Shown: one piece after another, positions 23,773 to 34,027 of the stretch
Layout of the letters: the number at the start of each line of letters is the position of its first letter
Position numbering within the stretch: the stretch's first letter is position 1
NCBI RefSeq assembly: GCF_030272615.1
Contig: NC_081409.1
Span: 913,695,840 to 913,759,839 of the forward strand
From: Cryptomeria japonica
Taxonomy: Eukaryota > Streptophyta > Pinopsida > Cupressales > Cupressaceae
Direction of reading: 5' to 3'
DNA: 64,000 bases
The notes under the pieces: generated by a model
Databases searched by the model: none
What the model saw: only the letters and a program-made list of their open reading frames with translations
Told to the model about the DNA's origin: nothing
Translations under genes and position numbers: made by a program

Positions 23773-24093
23773 TGTTGGAAAATGCACAATCCAATGAGAA
23801 ATTGCAGGCGATTGAAGGTATTGTCATTGATGGCAACCTTACAATTATGTGATACTGGTAGGAAGACTCAAGCACTAGCACCGACAGACTCTACACTAGC
23901 ATACAGAACACCGGAATCGAAAATATTGAATACCGACATCTTGGCTGACAACAATTTTGTATAAACATATTTTATAATTAATTGTAAAATATTTTGTAAG
24001 CCAACATGGCAGATTGTAATATGACTCATATATTTATGAGATCATTGTAGATCATTTAGTATATAATATAGAAGGTGATTGATGAAAGGGATA
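23773..24093 (+). repeat. 3' LTR of L1, left piece
   Basis: Starts TGTTGGAAAATGCAC and matches the first 320 bp of 15299-16096. It is interrupted by L2 at GGATA (24089-24093), and the right piece is at 48681-49147. Confidence 0.92.
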
Positions 24094-25253
24094 TGTTACT
24101 ACTTATCAAGTTGCCATTAGTTTTATATTCAAAGTCATACTATATATTCTAGTCAGTTAGCACTACCGAATCATGCAGTCGGTATATACACAGAGAAGTC
24201 AGTATGCACAGTCAAGTCGGTTACAAAAGAAAGTAGTTACAAAATGTAGTACACACCGACTTGTCTACTGAGTATCTTTTTGAGACTACCGAGCAGTAAA
24301 GATGACACACCGAGTTGACATACACCGAGTGAAACGTGTTACCAGATACATTGAACCTAGACATGCATATGAAAATGTGTTACAAGATTGAGGCACATCT
24401 AACCATTATTACAATGGAAATTGCACCAGAAGATTGTGTATGATTACAAGGACAATCTAACCAATGAAATATTTTGTTTAGTTATTCATTCGAGGAATCT
24501 TGTTTGTAAGATCGAAGCAATGAATTGGATCACCATTTTAAGATATCTATTTATACAGCATGAGTTAAGAGCAAGGAATGTGCATGTATGAATGAAGGAA
24601 GATTGTTACAGAGACACAGAGGTCACTGAGAAAGTTTTCAAAGAACAGTCGAAGAACAGAGTAAATAGAAGGGTTTATCGAGTTACTATATGGGTTACCA
24701 AGTGATGCTATATGCAAGGTAATCTATTTTGAGCACATAGAATCTGCTATAACATTTCAGATGTAAAGTTGCAGATATTTGTAATGATTTTATTGTAATA
24801 TTGTGAAATTGAAAGAGAAACCTTTAACAGGGTAAAAAACTCTAATCAAGTCTATAAATTGTAAAGCCTCTAACCAGGTGTAGCATTCAGAATAAATGTT
24901 GTAAAATCCTTTAGCAAGGTAGATCTAACAGATCTTGTTACTCCTAACAGGGTAAGCTATCAGAAATAGCTAAATGTAGCTCTAACTGAGAATTCTTTAT
25001 TATTGCAGTAGTGAAGTTGTGGGTGCCATCCCCACCGTAGGTTTTCTCTCTAACCAAGAGTTTCTGCGTAACCAAAATATATGTGTTATGGAGTGAATCA
25101 TGTATGATTGTTATCTATTTGTTTTAACTTTATTTTATGTTACTACACTATTATGTTTATGCATAATAGTAAGGTTATTATTCAAGAAAAGTTTTGGAGT
25201 ACTGATTCACCCCTCCCCTCTTAGTACATTAGCTTTCCATATTGGGCCTAACA
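24094..25253 (+). repeat. 5' LTR of L2
   Basis: It contains a cluster of CCGA/TCGG words in the first 250 bp, a TATTTATA box at about 24548-24555, and the shared end GATTCACCCCTCCCCTC before CCTAACA. The partner copy is at 47516-48675. Confidence 0.94.
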
Positions 25254-25254
25254 A

Positions 25255-25267
25255 TTGGTATCAGAGC
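25255..25267 (+). other. Primer-binding site of L2 (initiator tRNA-Met)
   Basis: TTGGTATCAGAGC, one base after the LTR end. It is an exact match to the usual plant initiator tRNA-Met site. Confidence 0.94.
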
Positions 25268-25315
25268 TTGAATCTTGGAAAAGGGTTTAACTACCTAAAG
25301 AGAAAGATCTTATCA

Positions 25316-26665
25316 ATGGAAGGCTATAAACAATCTCGGAGGATTGTGTATCTGCAAGAAGAGCTAGATCATGCAAATCAAGTGATTGCAGACATGCAAA
25401 GGCAAATGCAAAAATCTCTGAAAGTAAGAAGAAGATCATCTGATGACTTGTGGGATTCTCAAGAGTTAGTGGAACAAATTGAGACATCATCTGAGAATAG
25501 TATATCTAAAGAGACTGAAGAAATGATTGGAGTGTTGAAAGAAAAGAACAAAGCATTGGTTGACCAACTAAAAGCAATGAAAAGAGAACATGAACATTTC
25601 AGCACACATGACTGAAAATCTAGATGCATTAAGGACAACTGAGGATAAAGCAAGAGATCTACAAAGAGAGAAACAACAACTTGAAGTCTTAGTATCTGAT
25701 AAGAATGATGAAATCATAAGGTTGACTAGGATTCAACAAAATATGACAGATCAATTGGGTTATGCACATCATGAAGCAATTCTAAAGAATGATGAGAATC
25801 AAGCATTGAGACTTGAAGTATAAAGGTTGACTGATGAACTTGAAACTGAGAAGAAATATAAAGAAACATTGAAGAAGAGTTATGATGCATCAAAAATGTT
25901 GGATGAGCAACTGAATGCAAAAAGACCCAACAAAGATGCAGGACTCAGTTACAAAGGAAAAGAATCTACCAAGAAAGGAATTCATACTACCGAGAGAGGA
26001 GAATCATCAAAGAAAGCTGGAAATAGGAATAAAATCAAAAGGAAGAAGCCTATTTGCTACTACTGTGGAAATCAAGGTCGTACTGCCAACATATGCCAGA
26101 TCAAAAAAGGAAAGCAACCGAATATCACTAAGTCAAATGATTATTGTTACAATTGCAATAAATATGGTCACACATCTAATCAATGTAGGATAAAGTCTAT
26201 TAACAACTATCAGAAGGCAAAATTCAAAGGGTTTTGTAAAAACTGCAATAGATATGGACATAGTACTGAGAAGTGCTGGCTTAAGCAAAAGAACCACATG
26301 TGGCCTGCACACTGAGCAAACATAGAGGTTACCGAACTCCCATAGATCCTTACCGACAATATGTAGCAGTACCATGGGATTACAATACAAGAATATGGTG
26401 TGAATGTTGTGGAAGATATGGACACATCAGTGCCAACTGTTTTATAAGGTATGGAATGAACAACCGAAGATCATGGAGAAATCCTGGTATGGCATGTTTT
26501 CATTGTCACAAAGTTGGACATTTAGCTGGAGATTGCAGAGATCAACCTAGAGGAGACACTAAAGAGATAAAAGAAAAATTCAAGATGATTTGGAAAAAGA
26601 AGGAAATCATGTCAGATGAAGAAAGCACCTTACCTACCGAGTTAGGTGCACCTATTCCAAATTAA
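25316..26665 (+). pseudogene. L2 ORF1, coiled coil plus five zinc knuckles
   Basis: The ATG at 25316 (MEGYKQSRRIVYLQEELDHAN) lies 48 bp after the primer site. A coiled coil fills about the first 220 residues, and five CCHC-type knuckles follow. The first is CYYCGNQGRTANIC, with the His replaced by Arg. The next three are CYNCNKYGHTSNQC, CKNCNRYGHSTEKC and CECCGRYGHISANC; the last is CFHCHKVGHLAGDC. The frame changes near 25605 and again near 26300, and TAA occurs at 25821-25823. The total is about 450 residues. The order and the passage from coiled coil to knuckles (KYKETLKKSYDASKMLDEQL) parallel L1 ORF1. No UBN2 Gag core is visible. I infer a nucleic-acid-binding structural protein. Confidence 0.82.
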
Positions 26666-27213
26666 TCAGAAAAGGTATGAAGGGACTGCATTCTCTAAAG
26701 GTTAAAATCATAGCAGTTCTTATTCTAGTATCTACTAAATTCAAAATCTGCATAGTTAAGATGCATTAGTAGGTTTGAAATTCTATCAAAAGTACTTTAC
26801 AGGAAACCTGTCAAGTTGGTGAATACAGGAAGCCTGTCAAGTCGGTAAATGAAGGAAATTTGGTTACTTGGTTGAAATGAAATAAATGAGAGTAAATCGG
26901 TTAAAGGTAAACCGAGTGCATTTAATGTTTTGACCTGACCCACACAGAGCCCGATAAGGTATTTTGTGTACTTAAAGGTATTTTTGCGGTCATTTTCATT
27001 CACCAAGTTTTCAAGAGAGCAGAGCAAAGCGAATCAAGGTGATCAAACTTCATTCAAAGCGAATCCAAGGTATTTACATCAAATCTCATCACACTATTAA
27101 GTTGGTTTTCCAATCTTATCTAATTGCTATTATCTACCGAGTGTGAAGCGACCACCGTTTGTAAACCGTCAAACCCTAAGGACAGTTTGCTAAGTTTTAT
27201 CTAAAATTTACAA
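26666..27213 (+). other. Inter-ORF region of L2
   Basis: No gene. A short direct repeat of GGAAACCTGTCAAGTTGGT-like sequence lies at about 26803-26848. ATTTTCATTCACCAAG at 26992-27007, followed by GAGCAAAGCGAA words, resembles the L1 inter-ORF block at 19993-20050. Confidence 0.6.
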
Positions 27214-29948
27214 ATGGCACCCAAGATCCAAGATCTTGTAGTTGTCGAGAATGTGGAGAAGCCCTCACTGAAATACACTTTGACTCCTAAAGTCACCTCT
27301 GAACCAGATGAAAAACTACCTTTTCACTCATCCTGGATCTAGTCTTGTTAGTCGAAGATGTTAGATTCTTCACCAAATGCCATGTTGAATAACTCAGTCT
27401 TGTTGAGATTAGTGACACATATGATGAGCTATGTACCGATGGCAAAATGGATAGCAAGTACGAGCATATCAAAATCAAGGGATTAACTGAAGCCCTAGCC
27501 TATCCCCGTGTGTTCAAACCCCAGTGGGTTAAGTTTGTTTTAAGCAAAGTTCATGATGATTTTATGTGGCTAGAGGAGCAACCATTCAAAATCACTAAGG
27601 AAATCATTCATGTGATCACTGGGTATCCTATATATGATCATGCACAAGCACAAAAAATGATATCACAGAAAGAGTTAATTAGTTTAACTGGAGTTGAATC
27701 TGATTACCGAGGACTGAAACTGAATAATGTTACTGATGCAAAACTTAAGTTTGCAATTAGAGTAATTGGTTACTGTTTCTTCCAATCAACAAGGGAAAAT
27801 AGTGTACCCTGTGTAGCAATTGACTTAGCCTTCAAAATAGTGAAAAAGGGAATGAAAGTAGATTTATGTGAAGTGTTATTGAAAAACTTGTTTGAGAACC
27901 TGAACACAATAAGGAAGCTGAAGAAGAACAACTCGACAAATACACTGAAGTTTGGTTCACTTCTTGTATGCATGTTTTTCTACTTTGAGAAGTTCTTTCC
28001 CTTAGTCGGTAAAGTAGTTTGGGAGCTACACCAACCAATCACCCATCAAATTAATGATTTTATCGAGAAATTGGGAGATAATTTCAATGATATCATGGAT
28101 GACTACTTTAGCAAATTTCAAGAAAAGATGCACAATAGGTACTAGATTCCACCACAGCTGGTAGAGAAATATAAGGATGATATATGTTTTGAGGTAGACA
28201 CCGATTACTGCTATGTGAATGTTGTAGAACCAAGGACTCAATCTTTGCCACTAATGGGTTACGAGATTGACTATGATATCACACAACAGCAAATTGATGC
28301 ATATCTCACAATGCCAAGGCATGCTACTAAACTAAGATATGGAACCTATGAAGAAGTTAAGGAAAAGGTAAAAATGAGTATTGTAGTACCTAAAGCTACA
28401 AGAAAGGCTACAAAGATGATAAGGGTTTTATCTGAGAAATTCGGAGAAGAATCCTCCTCTACACCTATCAAAGGCACTCTTGCCATTACCAAAGAGGAAT
28501 CTAAAGCTCAAAAGGCAACAATAACATTGAGTACTGAGTTGCCTAAGGGTAAAGTGTTAAAAAGAAAGGAACTGGACACTTCAAAGGCCCTACCGACTCC
28601 ACCAACAAAGAGACCTAACACTAGAGCATCAACTGCATCACCGAGTAAGAAACAAAAGAGTGTTACTGTTCCCAAGGTAACCAAGACCTACAAGAAATCT
28701 ACTCAGAGACTCATTTTGGCAAAAGAGTCTAGTGATACAAAATCCGATGATGCAAACAAATTCCAGATTGTAAAAAGCAAGAAGGTAAATATTCATAGTG
28801 TTGAAAACTTTTGTGCCAATCTTAAAGAATATGGTGGATTTGCAGGATTTAGGTATGTCAAGTATGAGACTAGGAATAATGATGAGAAGTGACAAATTGA
28901 AGAAGCTGTCATTTGTACACTTCTAAAGTTTTGGCTAGCTCCATTAGAACTTGTAAAGTCACTTCCAAATGAACTTTACTTGTATATTGATAATAGGTGG
29001 AAATATGCAATGGACTCAGAGAAACAAATTAGAGAAAGAAGTCTAGTCCATCTATTTCCTGATATGTATGTAGCAGAAATAAAGGAGCATTTGACAACCT
29101 ACAATTCTAAATTTCTTGTCAAACAAAGAGCCTTAAAATTGATGAATGGGCTATACATTGATGTAGAAAATGAGACAAAAGCCAAGTGGCAGGAATTCTT
29201 CAAACTAAAGGCTATCGGTGAACAATCTCATGTTGAAATTGTTGATGTCACCGAGCAAGATCTTGATGTCACTGAGAAAGGTCCTGATGCTACCGAGCAA
29301 GACCCAACTAACACTATTAAAATTGATGAAGATGTCATGGATACAGAAGCACCGGAGTAGGAAATGATAGAAGGCACTACCTATGCAAAACTTGTATCTA
29401 GTGACTCTGTGATAGTACAAGTTTAGCCTTATCCGCCGGTCAAGCCACCTATCTCTACCAAAGCACCTAAAGATACAACACAAGGCACCGAAGGTCACCG
29501 GGCTAAAGTAGCAGAAGGTACAACTCAAGAAATGACCTCTCAAGCACCATCAAGCACTGAGAATGTAGCAATCGAGAACCCCAGTACCGAGACACCCAAG
29601 GACACCTCAATGGCTATAGGAACAGACCAAAGTGTTGCATCTGCCGAGAAACCCTACCAAGGGTCATCAAGCCTCACAAGAAATTGTCTTGGTCCAACCA
29701 ACCAAAGGTAAAGAAAATAAAGTGAAAAAGCATAGTTTTAAATTTCACTTGACTAAACCAATAGTGTTGCCCAATGTGGATATCTCAAAATTAAAGGGGC
29801 AAGCACTTATTGATTTCGGTGAACTGTGCAAAGCAAAGGCCGAATAGGAAAAATAGATGGCCATTCAAAAGAAGAATAAAGTACTACAGAAGGTGAAGAC
29901 ACTACTAACAGAAATGCTACCATCAACAACAGTGTCAACTGATGCAGC
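27214..29948 (+). pseudogene. L2 ORF2, N-terminal and middle part
   Basis: The ATG at 27214 (MAPKIQDLVVVENVEKP) starts the protein, and a frame change near 27330 follows. The domain continues with VED..CHVE, a TAA at 27390-27392, then a run from 27447 containing FMWLEEQPFKITKEIIHVITGYP, a LTG..S.YRGLKLN block, and hydrophobic FGSLLVCMFFYF. These align with L1 ORF2. More stops in the same frame lie at 28143 and 28890 (TGA), 29358 and 29424. A basic tract, an acidic Glu/Asp/Thr/Pro-rich part (29230-29650) and a shift near 29640 follow. The frame then reads up to GCAGC at 29944-29948, the left target duplication of L3, and resumes at 46519. Confidence 0.75.
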
Positions 29949-31439
29949 TGTAGATAGGAAATCAGAAATCATCAAAGCAATGTTAATTATTAGTCTAGTT
30001 CAATCACGGAAACTCAATTGCAATGACCAATCCTAAAAACACTCAATAAAGACATGAAAACAAGACATCAATTCAAATGCAAACCATTGCAAACTTGAAT
30101 GTCTCCTTCATGTGGCTCCATTGTCCTTCTTTCTCCTTCAAATAGCTTTGTTTGTGGATCTCACCTACTAGTGCATAAACATGACGTGAAAGCAAGTAGA
30201 CAAGATGGTAGCGCAAGAATACTAGAAGCATGATTGATTCGACTAGGGATCAAGGACCTTGATTGAAGAAATTCATCCAATTTATAGACAAAGTGGAGAA
30301 AAGACAAGATTAGCATGAATGTGATTCAAAGGGAAATTCAAATCAAGAATGACAATTATGACAAATTATGACAAATTTGCACTTTCTATGCAAGATTGAT
30401 TGATTGTCAATTATGACAAATTACTATGTCAAAATTGATTGATTGTCAATTATGACAAATTATGACAACTTGAAATGTCATTCCCATGAAATTAGGAGAA
30501 ATATAGGAGAAAATTGAGAATTAGATGAATTAAAAATTAGGAAATTAGAAAATTGAAATTGATGAAAATTAGGAAATTAGGAATTAGGAGAAATTAGTAA
30601 ATTAGGAATTAAGTGAATTAATTAACAATTTTTCATTTATTAATTAATTCACAAAGAGGGAAGAATTAGTTAGCCAATTAAATAAACATTTAATTGTGAC
30701 AAGAAGACTTAGGATACATAAATAAATTATTTAACCTAGAGGGAAAAATGACAAACAAGGTTAAATGAATAAATCATGAAACCCTAGAAGATGAATTAGA
30801 AATGTAAGGATGACAATTAGGTCTTGATTGAAGGATCGATTTGATCATGATTCTGACTTGATAAAAGACCAATGCTGATAAATGATTTGGTTGATAAATG
30901 CGCCAATTGATGAGGAACAATGACTAATTGATCCAAATTGACATGATTGAGAAAGACAACGATCGATGACAAATCGATCGCAAAATGACAAAATTGACAA
31001 GAAGACAAGGATTGATGACAAAATAGATTGCAAAACGACAAGATTGAAAATGACCACGATCGATGACAAATCGATCGCAAGACAACAAGATTGACAATGA
31101 CAATGATCGATGACAAATCAATCGCAAGATCACAAGATTGATAAGAGGACAAAACCCTAATTAGGATTGACGATGTCCAAAATGATGACAAATGAATACG
31201 CACATTGATGCGACAAGATAAGATCGACCAAAATCATGACAAATATTGTTATTGACAAGACCAAATTCGAAAGCGAGACAAATGAAGAATGCAGAAGAAG
31301 GACTCGATGCTCGCAAATGATAAAGACCAAGTGTGAATCATAGGAGAAATGTTAATGCGACACAAAAACCCTAAAATAAGGCAATGTGTCAATGTTAAAG
31401 TATGATTCCGCAAGCATTGACCATTTTTAGACATCTACA
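29949..31439 (-). repeat. 3' LTR of L3
   Basis: Matches 45007-46518. It contains runs of ATGACAAATT words (30355-30470), GAAATTAGG words (30490-30610) and a 48-bp tandem repeat. Purine-rich sequence on the minus strand (AAAGAGGGGCAAAA) abuts its right side at 31440-31455. Confidence 0.93.
30957..31150. repeat. Tandem repeat of about 48 bp in L3 LTR
   Basis: Four units start at about 30961, 31010, 31058 and 31105, each with GATCGATGACAAATCGATCG or a decayed form. The unit holds the palindromes CGATCG and ATCGAT. The same array is in the other LTR at about 46031-46200. Confidence 0.85.
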
Positions 31440-31455
31440 TTTTGCCCCTCTTTGA

Positions 31456-32393
31456 GACAATGCGAGTTTAAGCATTGTTTCAAAGAACAATAATGAAAAT
31501 GACCCAAACACTGACAATGACATATGCATGCCCCCTCGAGGAATTGGCCAGAAACATCTAGAAAAGAGGCCAATTGATCGATAAAAGTGACAAAAGATGA
31601 TAGGATCAAACAAACTGACAATCGGAGATCGGATGCACAAATGACAAGCAAAGGAAGATGCAAAAGACCATGACTAGCATAAGATGGAGAGAGTGCACGT
31701 CCATCTATGCACTGACAAAGATCTATAAATGAGACAAAGAGAGTGAAAATTGCTCATTTGCACTAGCCAAAGAAGAGAATTTATTGCTCTGGAAAAGGAC
31801 ACTTGCAGAGAGATGGCAAACATTCCAATGGCAGATCACCTCAGAGAACGTGTACACACATACAGATGACCGGACGATGCGGGAGCAGTGGTATGTATCT
31901 CAAAAACCCATATTGTCAATTTTATGAATTTTGATCGCTGGCAGGACATTGTCGGGCCCACAGGGAATGCAAAAACTAACTTCTACGCCTATGTGAGCAC
32001 ATCCTACACTTGTGTAGGGTATCCTACACTTGTGTAGGGTACATAGGTGCAAGTTGTTGCTACACAGGCATAGGATACAACACACAGGTGTAGTTGTTCC
32101 CTGGGAAGTCAGTTTTGGTCAAAAACAGCATGTGAATGATTTGAAAAGGGGGGACAAGGGTAGGATAGGTCAAAATAGATGAGAAACACCTTGATTTGGA
32201 CATGAAACAAGGAAATGCAGCTCATAGGAGAAAACCCTATAACTAACAAAATGTGCCCCAATGGTGATGCAGAGTCGACAGTATCCATTAATCACGTGGG
32301 AGAACCGACCTAACTGCTTCATGTTATGACATAGACTCAGGAGTACAGACAGAGATAAAATTAGTAGGACTTGGGATATACTATATCACATTC
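31456..32393. other. L3 region between 3' LTR and antisense ORF
   Basis: No protein gene is supported. Two adjacent copies of the hairpin word CCTACACTTGTGTAGG lie at 32003-32018 and 32023-32038, followed by related ACACAGGTGTAG-like words up to 32092. Confidence 0.6.
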
Positions 32394-34027
32394 ATGCCCG
32401 AGATTAGGGAAAACACAGGACTGCTTACCGCATTGGCAGAGCAATGGCATTCGGAGACCTCCTCATTCCATTTGGCGACTGGAGAGGCGACTGTGACACT
32501 AGAGGATGTATGGCGTATCCTCCGCATTCTGATTCATGGGGAGATGATAGAATATGACCCAATGATAGGGAGAGATGCTTTGTGCAGATTATTTGATTGC
32601 GATGCAGATGATTTGGATATCGTAGAGAGGGAGATTGGCTGGGAGACCATGGCATCAGAGTATGATCAACGATATGTGGTGATAGCAGTGGTGATAGCAT
32701 GCCTACTAGTAGGAGACGGACGAGGACATGGATTCCCTATTGGATGGGGAAGAGTACTAGAGTGGATGGTGATAGAGGGTACAGTGTACGCATGGGGACC
32801 ATGTGTACTGGTTATGCTGTATTTTCAGTTGCATCAGATAGCATATCAGGGAGTGCAGACTTTGAGCTATGGAGTCACATTGCTACAGGTATGGGCATTT
32901 AAGCACATAGCCATATGTCAACTAATTGCAGAGAGACAGGTATTACCACACTGACCATATGTGTACTGCTATGGAGGAGCACTGAGATAGGGTCCTTTTG
33001 GATACATATTGTATTGGCGACACGAGCTAGACAGACTGAGAGAGTTCACATGGAGGCCATATCTTGATTGCCCTGGATGGTCAGATGATAGTGATGAGCT
33101 ACCATATTGTAGATAGGAGAGATACCTGATTGGGTGACCAGTGAATCACCAGAGAGTGATTGAGATGTACCTACCAGAGAGAGTCAGACAATAGTTTGGA
33201 GAGAGGCAGGATGTACCTAGAAGGACTGCACACTTTGCCCGATCTCATAGAGAGACAAGTCAGTGGGGGAGGATGATTCAACCACACATAGCCTATGTCA
33301 ATTTCACATAGCTATAGCAGAGATAGTGGGATTGGAGATTATATGTGGTGGATGCCAGGACGATAGAGGAGTATGAGCGATGGTTTGCATGATGACAACC
33401 AGTGCCATTGACAGATCCTGATATTCCGATACCGAGGGACAAGAGGACTTCCCACTCACAGGAGAGGAGGAGGGAGATGATGAGGATGAGGAGGATGAGG
33501 GTGGTGATGAGGATGAGGGGGACAACAAGGACAAAGATGATGAGGGGGATGACGATTATGACCCAGATTCAGCCAATCAGGAGTCATTGCAGGATATACC
33601 TATAGAGCCGAAGACAGCTAGCCTAGAGGAGATGGAGATGTGCAGGGCTACCATAGCGAGTCAACATGATCACATTGCAACATTAGAGAGACAAAATGCC
33701 ATCTTGAGGACAGAGCAGGATCAGTTCAAAGTAGAGATAGCCAGACTTATAGCAGCTCGAGATACAGCAATAGCTCAGGCACAGCGAGAAGAACAGAGAG
33801 TCACTGAGTATATTGGGTCGATTAGGGATGCCAGTGCCCGTGAGATGGCACAGATGTTGGTAGAGACCAGAGAGGAGATATGCCATTGGAGGACACTATA
33901 TGAGAGTGCAGTTCCACTAGATCAGAGAGCAGCTTCATATCGAGCACGATCAAGGATAGAGAGCAGGGCACGCTCTCGAAGGTCAATGAGCAACATGGGG
34001 GTGAGTGGACCTATGAGACCACCATAG
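32394..34027 (+). pseudogene. Antisense ORF of L3 with plant mobile domain (PMD)
   Basis: The strand is opposite to L3 gag-pol. Residues 1-187 (32394-32954) match the plant mobile domain plan: LLTALAEQWHSETSSFHLATGE, then VTLEDVWRIL, then a W..R..EW region. The same frame continues past TGA 32952-32954 with at least ten stops, several in place of Trp (TGG to TGA or TAG, for example before 33130 and at 33392). From about 33430 the sequence switches frame into an acidic Glu/Asp run, then a C-terminal coiled coil at 33587-34027. The original protein was probably about 540 residues. PMD proteins occur in plant genes and in antisense ORFs of Tat retrotransposons. Its role in the element is not known; a host-gene origin and silencing-related function are inference. 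Confidence 0.8.

Noticed and set aside
30945-31150. CRISPR-like spaced repeats
   Set aside because: The units are contiguous degenerate tandem repeats within a plant LTR, without unique spacers or cas genes.
30817-31203. Minus-strand ORFs inside the L3 LTR (also 45916-46274)
   Set aside because: They arise from the 48-bp tandem repeat being open in several frames at once; no protein domain and no start context.
32394-34027. Host PMD gene
   Set aside because: It lies entirely between the LTRs of L3, between integrase and the 3' LTR, and is full of stops, so it belongs to the element.
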